From: Pacificispira sp002696645
GTDB taxonomy: Bacteria; Pseudomonadota; Alphaproteobacteria; UBA8366; Aestuariispiraceae
Assembly: GCF_048892425.1 (NCBI RefSeq)
Contig: NZ_JBLZHU010000005.1
Location: forward strand, 1 to 64,000
Direction: 5' to 3'
DNA length: 64,000 nucleotides
This document shows, piece by piece, positions 8,207 to 16,357 of the stretch. Both the position numbers and the translations under genes were made by a program. Below the pieces are notes generated by a model. The model worked only from the letters and a program-made list of their open reading frames with translations. It did not search any database and had not been told where the DNA came from. Positions within the stretch are counted from its first letter, which is position 1, and every line of letters starts with the position of its first letter.

Positions 8207-9817
8207 ATGGAGGCGGATTACATAATTGTTGGGGCAGGGTCGGCTGGATGTGTCCTGGCCGAAAAGTTAAGCGCCCATCCGAACAACCGTGTAATCGTCG
8301 TCGAAGCCGGGGGCGCGGACAGTTCTTTCTGGATATCAACGCCCATCGGTTACGGTCGTCTGTTCTATGATAAGGCTGTTAACTGGTGTTACACAACAGA
8401 GCCTGATCCCAGCTTAGATGGCCGGACGAGCCATTGGCCCCGAGGGCGAGTTCTGGGGGGATCCAGTTCGATTAATGCGCTGGTCTGTATTCGCGGACGC
8501 GCAGAAGATTATGAAGATTGGGCCGCGGCGACCGGGGATACCCGATGGGGCCCCGATGCGATGGCAGCGTGCTTCCGTACATTGGATGACAATGATCAGG
8601 GCGCGAATGAATGGCGCAATTCTGGCGGTGTTTTTCCCATTCACAGCATTAAAGAGGCCTCCCATCCAATTACCCAGAATTTTCTGGATGCCTGTGCGGA
8701 AACTGGTGTTCCTCGTAACCCGGATTTCAATGGAGAGCGTCAGGAAGGCGCCGGGTTGTACCAAATTAATACGCAAGGCGGTAAACGCGTTTCCGCCGCT
8801 GATGCCTTCTTGCGCCCGGCAATGCGCCGACCAAATCTGACAGTGCTGAAACGAACCCAGGCGCTGCGTTTAATCTTCTCTGAAAATCGATGCACCGGCA
8901 TTGTGGTTCAGCGAAATGGTGAGCAAGTAAATCTGGTCGCCCGCAAGGAAGTCCTTCTGGCATCGGGCGCCATTGAGTCACCGAAACTGCTTCAACTGTC
9001 AGGAATTGGTGATGCAGGTCATTTGTCAAAACTGGGCATCAATGTGCGTGTCGATAACCCCAATGTTGGGGCCAACCTTCAGGACCATGTCGGACTGAAC
9101 TACTATTTCCGATCCAAGGTCCCAACCTTGAATCAGGAACTTTCCCCCATCATTCGGCGGTTTTGGAATGGTGCGCGGTATTTGCTGACACGGTCTGGCC
9201 CCCTTTCCCTGTCTGTTAATCAGGGGGGGGCATTCTTTAAGACATCACCAGACCGGCCCCTGCCAAACATGCAATTGTATTTGCAATTGATCACCACACT
9301 GAATGGCCGGGGACAGGCCCGACCGTTGCTTGCGCCCGATCCGTTTCCGGCATTTGCGCTGGGCCTGTCCAACATCCGCCCGAAAAGCCGGGGCAGCATT
9401 CAGATCAACAGCGCCGATCCTTTGGCTCCCCCGATGATTGATGCCCGCGCCTATAGTGCATCAGAAGACTTGGATGAAATGCTGGAGGCCGTTGAATTCA
9501 TACGGAAACTGGTTGCAACAAAAGCCTTCTCTGGTATTACGGAGTCAGAGATCGTGCCGGGCCCTGATGTGCAATCGCGTTCGGATTTGTTGCAAGATAT
9601 CAGGCAACGGACGGGAACTGTCTACCATCCCAGTTGCACCTGTGCGATGGGGCTGGACCCCAAGGCCAGTGTTTTGGATTCAGAATTAAGGGTGCGCGGT
9701 CTAGACGGGTTGAGAGTCGTCGACGCCTCCAGTTTCCCCAATATCGTTAGTGGGAATTTGAATGTGCCGGTGATGATGCTGGCAGTTCAGGCATCGGAGA
9801 TCATTTCGAAGGGTTGA
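8207..9817 (+). CDS. GMC-family FAD-dependent oxidoreductase (choline/alcohol dehydrogenase-like)
   Basis: 536 aa, normal length for the glucose-methanol-choline oxidoreductases. The N-terminal FAD-binding Rossmann motif is DYIIVGAGSAGCVLAEKLS. The second signature is seen as ASGAIESPKLLQLSGIGDA, and the C-terminal HPSCTCAMG...VVDASSFPNIVSGN contains the usual active-site His and Asn. These enzymes oxidise primary alcohols (choline, polyethylene glycol, aliphatic alcohols) to aldehydes. A G-rich ribosome-binding site (GGGGGGG) lies about 7 bp before the ATG. No partner aldehyde dehydrogenase is adjacent, so the substrate is not deducible. Confidence 0.9.
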   Translation: MEADYIIVGAGSAGCVLAEKLSAHPNNRVIVVEAGGADSSFWISTPIGYGRLFYDKAVNWCYTTEPDPSLDGRTSHWPRGRVLGGSSSINALVCIRGRAEDYEDWAAATGDTRWGPDAMAACFRTLDDNDQGANEWRNSGGVFPIHSIKEASHPITQNFLDACAETGVPRNPDFNGERQEGAGLYQINTQGGKRVSAADAFLRPAMRRPNLTVLKRTQALRLIFSENRCTGIVVQRNGEQVNLVARKEVLLASGAIESPKLLQLSGIGDAGHLSKLGINVRVDNPNVGANLQDHVGLNYYFRSKVPTLNQELSPIIRRFWNGARYLLTRSGPLSLSVNQGGAFFKTSPDRPLPNMQLYLQLITTLNGRGQARPLLAPDPFPAFALGLSNIRPKSRGSIQINSADPLAPPMIDARAYSASEDLDEMLEAVEFIRKLVATKAFSGITESEIVPGPDVQSRSDLLQDIRQRTGTVYHPSCTCAMGLDPKASVLDSELRVRGLDGLRVVDASSFPNIVSGNLNVPVMMLAVQASEIISKG

Positions 9818-9848
9818 AGCCTAGCCTCCAGTTGAGATCAATCATCTG

Positions 9849-9871
9849 GATCAAATCGATTGAATTTGATC
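9849..9871. other. hairpin between convergent genes
   Basis: GATCAAAT (9849-9856) and ATTTGATC (9864-9871) pair with a 7-base loop. It overlaps the last codons of the minus-strand LysR gene and follows the GMC gene by 31 bp. No clear T-run, so a weak bidirectional terminator at best. Confidence 0.3.
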
Positions 9872-10750
9872 AATCAACCACGATCTGAACAAAACCATTT
9901 CAGGTTTTGCAATTTTCCGTTTATGGGGCGTTAACAAATAATGCGCCTCTTCGATGGGCAGCGGGAAATCGAATGGCATGGCAAGTGGCAGCGTCTCGGC
10001 GGCGGCCATCGCATGGGAGCGCAACACGATTGCAGCACCGGCCCCATTGGCGACCAGGGTTAACGCGGCCAAGGAGTTATCGACCCGCAATGATCTTGGG
10101 ATCGATGGATCTTCCAATCCCAAAATCTCAAAAGCCTTTTTCCAATGATCCTCATATCCCACGATGTGAATTAAGGCTGAACTCGCGATAATTTCGCGAA
10201 GTTTGGAAGCATCCCGCTTACATTTTTCCGCCAAAGACTTTTGGATGACGATCACGGAGTGATCTTGCATCAATCGTTCTGCAGAATATCCGGGCCATTT
10301 TCCAGATCCAAACCGTATGTCCAAATCTGTCGTTTCGTCGGCCAGAGCATCTGCCCAGACGAGGGAATAGAGTTGTATTGGTATCTGCGGATAGAGCGCC
10401 TGAAAGTTCGCGATTCGGGGGGCTAGAAACAGGGCCACAAAGGACAGGGGCGCACTGATGGTTAAGACAGAGCCGGTGCCAAGTCCAAACAGCTTTACGG
10501 TCGTTGCAGACAGGCGTTCCAAGGCTTCACGGACTTCTGGCAGGTAGGACGCGCCCATCCCCGTCAGCCGCACACTCCGAGCACGGCGTTCAAACAAGGG
10601 GTGCCCAATCTGCTGTTCCAGGGACCGAATTTGATGACTGATTGCGGTTGCAGTCAGGTTCAATTCGCGGGCGGCAGCCGCAAAACTGCTATGCCGCGCA
10701 CTGGCTTCAAAAGCCCGAATCCAGTTGAGTGGGGGAAGCCGATAACTCAT
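9851..10750 (-). CDS. LysR-family transcriptional regulator (GcvA-like)
   Basis: 299 aa from the ATG at 10750. The open frame reaches 10807, but the preceding 19 residues do not resemble the family, whereas MSYRLPPLNWIRAFEASARHSSFAAAARELNLTATAISHQIRSLE is the classic GcvA-type N-terminus. DNA-binding domain 1-65, effector-binding domain after 90. It is divergent from the enolase-ABC-amidase operon starting at 10897, which it probably controls. The intergenic region has the dyad TTTTC-ctaa-GAAAA at 10823-10836, a possible operator. Confidence 0.9.
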   Translation of the reverse strand: MSYRLPPLNWIRAFEASARHSSFAAAARELNLTATAISHQIRSLEQQIGHPLFERRARSVRLTGMGASYLPEVREALERLSATTVKLFGLGTGSVLTISAPLSFVALFLAPRIANFQALYPQIPIQLYSLVWADALADETTDLDIRFGSGKWPGYSAERLMQDHSVIVIQKSLAEKCKRDASKLREIIASSALIHIVGYEDHWKKAFEILGLEDPSIPRSLRVDNSLAALTLVANGAGAAIVLRSHAMAAAETLPLAMPFDFPLPIEEAHYLLTPHKRKIAKPEMVLFRSWLIDQIQSI

Positions 10751-10896
10751 TTGAGACCCAATTTTAATTATGCCTAAGCGCCATAAAACTTCACTTGTGT
10801 TGGGCAAGCAAGTGGCAAATACTTTTCCTAAGAAAAAAGCAATTAGCTCTGTGTATGGGTTGAGGTCTTAAAAAAGGACCTTTGGTGGGGATGGAA

Positions 10897-12003
10897 ATGA
10901 AAATTGTAAAGTTAGAGACATTTTGTAACCGTTTTGTCGGTTTTCTGGTTGTGACAGATGAGGCTGGTAATCAGGGCTGGGGGCAATTCTCCACCTATAA
11001 TTCCGATATCACCGCGACAGTGTTCCACCGCCAGGTTGCGCCGCATGCTTTGGGGCAGGATACCGATAGCCTGGAACAGCTTTTAACCCTTGTGCCGGAG
11101 CGGGAGCATAAGTTTCCTGGTGCCTATTTGAAGCGGGCGTTGGGAGGGTTGGACACCGCGATTTGGGACCTTCGCGGTAAGATTGCTGGCGTTCCGGTCA
11201 CGGTGCTGCTGGGCGGAACACCAGGAAAATTACGCGCCTATGCGTCGTCGATGAAACGCAGCATTTCCCCTGAAGATGAAGCCCAACGTTTCCTTAAACT
11301 GCGCGATGAGTTCGGGTTTGATGCGTTCAAGTTTCGGGTCGCCAATGAATACGGCCATGACGTTGATGTGTATCCAGGCCGCAGCGAAGCCATGGCCCCA
11401 ACCATCCGCAAAGCGCTGGGGGATAAAGTGTCGCTTCTGGCAGATGCTAATAGCGGTTTTTCCCCCAAGCGCGCGATTGAGATCGGCCGGATGCTGGAGC
11501 AGAACGGCGTCGAACATTTCGAAGAGCCGTGCCTGTACTGGGAACTGGAGCAAACCAAAGAAGTTACCCAAACACTGGACCTGAATGTAACTGGCGGCGA
11601 ACAGGATTGTGAATTTGTTGTCTGGAAGGAAATAACTGGACGCAAAATCGTTGATATCGCGCAGCCTGATATCCTCTATCTTGGGGGTATGTGTCGCACG
11701 ATGGAGGTCTGCAAAATGGCGGCAGAGGCGGGAATGTCGGTCACCCCGCATTCGGCCAATCTGGGCCTGGTCACGCTGTTTACCATGCACCTTTTGCGCG
11801 CCATTCCCAATGCTGGGAAATATCTGGAATTTTCGATTGAGCAGGCGGATTTCTATCCCTGGCAATATGGTGTTCTGAGGAACGATCCCTACAAGATTGA
11901 AGATGGAATGGCGACCGTTGGGGAAGAACCCGGATGGGGCTTTGAGGTTGAGCCGAATTGGTTGGCACGGTCTGAGTACAAGATCAGCGAGCATACTTCA
12001 TGA
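10897..12003 (+). CDS. enolase-superfamily (mandelate racemase/muconate lactonising) protein
   Basis: 368 aa from ATG 10897, which has GGTGGGG six bases upstream; ATG 10891 is an alternative. An N-terminal capping domain is followed by a (beta/alpha)7-beta barrel. Metal ligands fit the mandelate-racemase subgroup: D183 (LADANSGF), E209 (HFEEP) and E235 (TGGEQD). The H285/D258 dyad (TPHSANLG, AQPD) is intact. The usual KxK of the second strand reads K145-F-R147, so the conventional second lysine is replaced by arginine. Members are racemases or acid-sugar dehydratases. First gene of an operon with an ABC importer and a dimethylformamidase-like protein, so it probably processes an imported hydroxy- or sugar acid. 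Specific reaction unknown. Confidence 0.85.
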   Translation: MKIVKLETFCNRFVGFLVVTDEAGNQGWGQFSTYNSDITATVFHRQVAPHALGQDTDSLEQLLTLVPEREHKFPGAYLKRALGGLDTAIWDLRGKIAGVPVTVLLGGTPGKLRAYASSMKRSISPEDEAQRFLKLRDEFGFDAFKFRVANEYGHDVDVYPGRSEAMAPTIRKALGDKVSLLADANSGFSPKRAIEIGRMLEQNGVEHFEEPCLYWELEQTKEVTQTLDLNVTGGEQDCEFVVWKEITGRKIVDIAQPDILYLGGMCRTMEVCKMAAEAGMSVTPHSANLGLVTLFTMHLLRAIPNAGKYLEFSIEQADFYPWQYGVLRNDPYKIEDGMATVGEEPGWGFEVEPNWLARSEYKISEHTS

Positions 12004-12085
12004 GCAATACTGTAAGCATGCGGGCCTGTAAGCATACGAGATTGTGTATCGGTCGCACCGGCTTCGAGATTGGTTAGGGCACATT

Positions 12086-13195
12086 ATGGCATCCATTGAA
12101 CTGCAGGACGTAACAAAGCAATTTGGCAACATGACTGTTGTCGACAAGGTGAATCTGTCGATTGACGATGGTGAGTTGATGGTCTTTGTCGGCCCATCCG
12201 GGTGCGGAAAATCAACCACGTTACGGATGGTTGCCGGTCTGGAAACAACGACGTCCGGCACGATTCTGATTGGCGGTCGTGATGTCACCAGGCTTGATCC
12301 GAAAGATCGCAATATCGCGATGGTGTTTCAGAACTATGCGCTTTATGCCCATAAAAATGTTTATGGGAATCTGGACTTTGGGCTGCGCATGCGTGGGGTC
12401 CCAAAGCAGGAAGCGGAGCGACGGGTCCGGGAGGCCGCCGAAATACTTGGCCTGACAGATTTGCTGCATCGGAAGCCCAAGCATTTGTCGGGTGGTCAGC
12501 GCCAGCGTGTGGCCCTGGGGCGGGCACTGGTTCGTGATCCAGACGCTTTTTTACTGGACGAGCCGCTGAGCAATCTGGATGCAAAACTGCGCGTTAAAAT
12601 GCGCGAAGAGATCGGCAGCCTGCATTCCAGACTGGGCAAAAGCATGTTGTATGTGACCCATGATCAAGTCGAGGCCATGACGCTTGGCAGCCGGATCGCC
12701 GTGATGAAGGACGGTGAGATGCAGCAGGTCGGAGCCCCCTTGGAGGTCTATGACAACCCGGCAAACCTGTTCGTTGCTGGCTTTATTGGATCACCAGAAA
12801 TGAATCAGGTTTCTGCGACGGTGATCGAAAAGGATGGCGGGTTGTGTATCGCCGGGGATGGTTTCTGCTTTGTGGTGCCCAAGGGTGACTCGAATGGGCT
12901 GACGCCTGGAACAAAGGGAATTTTTGGCGTTCGCCCCGAGCATTTGGAGATTGTCTCGACCCCGCCGCATACGGACGCGCCCTTCAAGATGCGCGTCGAT
13001 CTGGTTGAGCCGATGGGCGCCCAGACTCTGTTGTTATGTCGCGATGGGGAAACGTCGCTTCGTGTGTTGATTGCCCGCAATGACAAGATCACACGCGGTG
13101 ATCACGTTGGTATGCAATTGGGCAATGGTCGCTGTCATTTCTTCGACTCAGCGACAGGGAAGACCCTGAAGTCAATTGGGACGACAGGTTCATAA
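12086..13195 (+). CDS. ABC transporter ATP-binding protein, MalK/UgpC/PotA family
   Basis: 369 aa from ATG 12086; the frame is open further upstream, but MASIELQDVTKQFGN is the family start. Walker A GPSGCGKST, signature LSGGQRQRVALGRAL, Walker B DAFLLDEPLSNLDAKLR and the switch YVTHDQVEAMTLGSR are all present. Residues after about 240 form the OB-like regulatory (TOBE) domain found in importers of sugars, glycerol-3-phosphate and polyamines. It energises the two permeases encoded at 14663 and 15533. Confidence 0.93.
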   Translation: MASIELQDVTKQFGNMTVVDKVNLSIDDGELMVFVGPSGCGKSTTLRMVAGLETTTSGTILIGGRDVTRLDPKDRNIAMVFQNYALYAHKNVYGNLDFGLRMRGVPKQEAERRVREAAEILGLTDLLHRKPKHLSGGQRQRVALGRALVRDPDAFLLDEPLSNLDAKLRVKMREEIGSLHSRLGKSMLYVTHDQVEAMTLGSRIAVMKDGEMQQVGAPLEVYDNPANLFVAGFIGSPEMNQVSATVIEKDGGLCIAGDGFCFVVPKGDSNGLTPGTKGIFGVRPEHLEIVSTPPHTDAPFKMRVDLVEPMGAQTLLLCRDGETSLRVLIARNDKITRGDHVGMQLGNGRCHFFDSATGKTLKSIGTTGS

Positions 13196-13226
13196 GGGAG
13201 ACCTAACGGTCGGAAGGAGGAGCATC

Positions 13227-14591
13227 ATGGCTGATACGAATGATACAAATTTGCCACGGTCCGGTAAAAAACTGATGGGGAACGGCATTTCAAGACGGTC
13301 CGTGGTAAAGGGGCTGGGCGCGGCGTCCATGGTACCTTTTGCTTTGTCTGCCCCCAATGTTCTGGCGGCGGATAAAACCATCCGCTTTCTGAATGCAGAA
13401 CCCAGCGCTGATAGTGTCCGGGCCATGCGTTTCGCGGCGGCACAGTATGAAAAGGAAACCGGCATCAAGGTTCAGATGGACAGCGTGCCGGGCGGCAAGG
13501 CTTTTGAGAAGCTGCAGACGTCAATTCAATCAGGTCGTCCTTATGACATTGGGACCTTAAGTTTCTTTGGCGACGTGCTGTTGCTGGCCAATGAAAAGAA
13601 GATTGTGCCGCTGAACAGCATCATCAAGAAATATGAATGGGGTCCGAAGATTCTCTACCCCGTGAATGGGGACAACTTCTGGTATCCGTACGATTACAAT
13701 CTGTGCTGGATCAACTATCGGAAAGATATGTATGCCGCAAAAAGCCTGTCTGAGCCCCAGAATTGGGACCAGTATATGGGCAACCTTGCCAGCGTGACAG
13801 GAACTGGTGAAGGCCAATTGGCAAGCGGTGTTGTCCACCCGATTGGCAGTAATGGCGCAACGAACTACACCGCCTTTGGTTATATGTGGGCAAATGGCGT
13901 TAAGTTGTTTGACGACAATTGGAATGTTATCTTGGATTCGCCGGAAATTCTTCCCAAGGCAGCGGAATATGTCGACTTCATGGCGGACCTTACCCAGTAT
14001 ATGCCGCCATCGCCAATGCAGGCTGGCTGGGCCAATCTGGTCGGGGATTTCCAGGGCGGGATCATTTCCCATACACCAGGAACCGGTCGCCTGATTGACC
14101 AGATGAATATGACCATGCCGGACAAGGCGCAGCAGGTTTCGTCCTTCCTGTTCCCGTCGAAAGATGGCAAGAAGTTTGCGGTCAATCATGGGTATGATGG
14201 CTGGGTTGTCTTGGACACAGCGATGACAGATGAGGCGTTGAAGTTCCTGGAATGGTTCTCCGACGAACATCTGATCAACTTCCTGCACAGCTCTCCCGTG
14301 CATTATCAGCCAACCCGTCTGGACATCTATGAAGATGCCCGATGGCTGGCGCATCCTGCACTGGAAACCTTTGCGGATATCATCGCGATGCAAAAGCGTG
14401 TGTTGAATGACCCAGATGTCATCATTCGTTCGATCGATACAGAAGGGCCTGAGCCTGATGTGCGTGCAGGTAAGGTCTTCCGGTCTTACGCCCTGCCGGA
14501 AATGCTGCAGGATCGTATTCTGAACGGATTGTCCGGTGAAGACAGCGTGAAGGCGGCTGCGGCCAAAATTCGCAAAGTCATCGCCTCTTAA
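13227..14591 (+). CDS. ABC importer extracellular solute-binding protein, family 1-like, Tat-exported
   Basis: 454 aa from ATG 13227, preceded at six bases by a strong GGAAGGAGG. A twin-arginine motif (ISRRSVVKGLG) after an extended n-region, hydrophobic core and NVLAA cleavage region indicate Tat export. The mature domain (KTIRFLNAEPSADSVRAMRFAAAQYEKETGIKVQMDSVPGG) is typical of family 1 carbohydrate or polyamine binding proteins. It is the periplasmic receptor of the importer formed with the adjacent ATPase and permeases. A large hairpin follows the gene. Confidence 0.92.
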   Translation: MADTNDTNLPRSGKKLMGNGISRRSVVKGLGAASMVPFALSAPNVLAADKTIRFLNAEPSADSVRAMRFAAAQYEKETGIKVQMDSVPGGKAFEKLQTSIQSGRPYDIGTLSFFGDVLLLANEKKIVPLNSIIKKYEWGPKILYPVNGDNFWYPYDYNLCWINYRKDMYAAKSLSEPQNWDQYMGNLASVTGTGEGQLASGVVHPIGSNGATNYTAFGYMWANGVKLFDDNWNVILDSPEILPKAAEYVDFMADLTQYMPPSPMQAGWANLVGDFQGGIISHTPGTGRLIDQMNMTMPDKAQQVSSFLFPSKDGKKFAVNHGYDGWVVLDTAMTDEALKFLEWFSDEHLINFLHSSPVHYQPTRLDIYEDARWLAHPALETFADIIAMQKRVLNDPDVIIRSIDTEGPEPDVRAGKVFRSYALPEMLQDRILNGLSGEDSVKAAAAKIRKVIAS

Positions 14592-14600
14592 GGAAGCGGG

Positions 14601-14632
14601 AGGTGCCGGTTGCTCTTATGCAACCGGCACCT
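14601..14632 (+). promoter_or_regulatory. 13-bp perfect hairpin after the binding-protein gene
   Basis: AGGTGCCGGTTGC (14601-14613) and GCAACCGGCACCT (14620-14632) pair perfectly around a 6-base loop, nine bases past the stop. No U-tract follows. Hairpins in this position often protect the upstream binding-protein mRNA from 3' decay and partially attenuate the permease genes. It also argues against a longer permease reading frame starting at 14603. Confidence 0.7.
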
Positions 14633-14662
14633 CTGTGCTACCCCTATACGGGACCTACCCCT

Positions 14663-15526
14663 ATGCCCAGTGATCGCGTCATTTATGTAATTCTATTTCT
14701 GGCCTTGGCCTTTACGGCCGTGCTGGTGCTTTATCCAGCATTCTATGCCCTGGAACTGAGTTTCCAGCATCGGGAGTCTCTGGTTTCCGAACCCGAATGG
14801 GTCTGGTTTGCAAATTATATAAAAGTGCTGGCAATGCCTGAATTCTGGCAGGCGCTGGGGCGTGGCGTTGTTTTCGCTGGGCTGACGATATTTCTTCAAA
14901 TTGTGTTGGGTATCGGCTTTGCGCTTTTGCTGGCGCGGGAGTTTCCCGGCATGCCGGTCATTCGGGGCCTTGCGGTTCTTCCCTATCTATTGCCCACAGT
15001 CGTGGTTGCCTTAACTTTTCGTTGGATGCTGGACGGGTCGGTTGGGATCCTGACCGTGGTCGCGAAGGTCTTTGGATTCGACTATATCCCCTGGGGTGAA
15101 GACCCGACCCTGGCAATGTTGACGGTCGTACTCATCAGTGTCTGGATCTGGACACCCTTTGTGACGCTGACCTGTCTTGCGGGCCTGCAATCCATTCCAG
15201 AGGAGTTGTATGAGGCTGCGCGCATCGATGGCGCTGGTCCCTGGCAGCGGTTTTGGCATGTAACCTTGCCACAGCTTCGCTCCGTTCTGCTTGTCGTGTT
15301 GCTGTTGCGCGCGATCTGGATGTTCAACAAATTCGACATCATCTGGCTGATGACCCAGGGCGGGCCACAGCATGCGACGGAACAATTGCCCGTCTTCTCT
15401 TATCGCCTGGCGTTCGAAATGTATGACGTGGGCCTTGGGGCCGCAGTGTCGTCCATATCCTTCTTAATTCTGTCGGCAATCATCCTTTTGTATTTCCACT
15501 TTTTTCCCTTAGAGCAGAAGGATTGA
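14663..15526 (+). CDS. ABC importer permease, MalF/UgpA-like
   Basis: 287 aa from ATG 14663, chosen because the longer frame from 14603 would translate through the hairpin. Six hydrophobic segments. The cytoplasmic EAA loop is seen as EELYEAARIDGAGPWQRFWHVTLPQL, the contact site for the ATPase. Its stop is followed after six bases by the second permease. Partner of the gene at 15533. Confidence 0.92.
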   Translation: MPSDRVIYVILFLALAFTAVLVLYPAFYALELSFQHRESLVSEPEWVWFANYIKVLAMPEFWQALGRGVVFAGLTIFLQIVLGIGFALLLAREFPGMPVIRGLAVLPYLLPTVVVALTFRWMLDGSVGILTVVAKVFGFDYIPWGEDPTLAMLTVVLISVWIWTPFVTLTCLAGLQSIPEELYEAARIDGAGPWQRFWHVTLPQLRSVLLVVLLLRAIWMFNKFDIIWLMTQGGPQHATEQLPVFSYRLAFEMYDVGLGAAVSSISFLILSAIILLYFHFFPLEQKD

Positions 15527-15532
15527 TTGACG

Positions 15533-16357
15533 ATGACCAAGCCGATTTCTCGAACAATCTATTGGCTTCTGCTGTTGTGCATGGTCGTGTATTCCGTGTT
15601 CCCGGTTTACTGGATGATCAATACCAGTTTTCGTGACGCACGGACCATTTACAGTTCAATCGATTTCATTCCTGTGCCGTTTACGCTGGAAAACTTTTCG
15701 ACCTTGTTGGAACTGACGGACTATCCAACCTGGTTCATGAATTCAGTCATTGTGGCCTCTGGCACGGTGGCGGTGACAATCGTGTTGTCTGTGCTGATCG
15801 CCTATTCGGTTACCCGGCTTCAGTTTCGCGGTAAGAGCCTGGTAATCGGCACTATGCTGTATGCGTATATGTTTCCGCCCCTTTTGCTGGCGATCCCGCT
15901 GGCAACATTGTTCGTCCAGATCGGTATTCCAGACACATTGCTGTCGCTGATCATTTCACACACGACCCTGGCGCTGCCGCTGGGTGTTTGGCTGCTGTGG
16001 GGCTTTTTCAAACAGATTCCAACAGATGTGGAAGAAGCCGCCATGGTGGATGGGTGTTCCCGGTTGAAGGCCTTTATCCTGGTGGTCCTGCCCCTGACTT
16101 TGCCAGGGATCGTAACCGTCGCGATTTTTGCCTTCTTATTATCCTGGACCGACTATGTCTTCGCACTGGTCATGATCAGCAGTGATGTCAACAAAACCCT
16201 GCCAGTCGGCCTTGATACAATGGTGGGATTGTATGAATTGCGGTGGGGGGAATTGATGGCGGGGTCGACATTAATCGCACTGCCGTTGTTTGTGATGTTC
16301 ACCTTCCTCAGTCGGTTCTTCATACGTGGCTTGGCAGCTGGGGCGGTGAAAGGATGA
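15533..16357 (+). CDS. ABC importer permease, MalG/UgpE-like
   Basis: 274 aa from ATG 15533; a TTG two codons earlier is possible but unnecessary. Six transmembrane segments and the EAA loop DVEEAAMVDGCSRLKAFILVVLPLTLPG. It completes the importer with the upstream permease. The stop overlaps the ATG of the dimethylformamidase-like gene (ATGA), tying the putative hydrolase tightly to transport. Confidence 0.92.
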   Translation: MTKPISRTIYWLLLLCMVVYSVFPVYWMINTSFRDARTIYSSIDFIPVPFTLENFSTLLELTDYPTWFMNSVIVASGTVAVTIVLSVLIAYSVTRLQFRGKSLVIGTMLYAYMFPPLLLAIPLATLFVQIGIPDTLLSLIISHTTLALPLGVWLLWGFFKQIPTDVEEAAMVDGCSRLKAFILVVLPLTLPGIVTVAIFAFLLSWTDYVFALVMISSDVNKTLPVGLDTMVGLYELRWGELMAGSTLIALPLFVMFTFLSRFFIRGLAAGAVKG

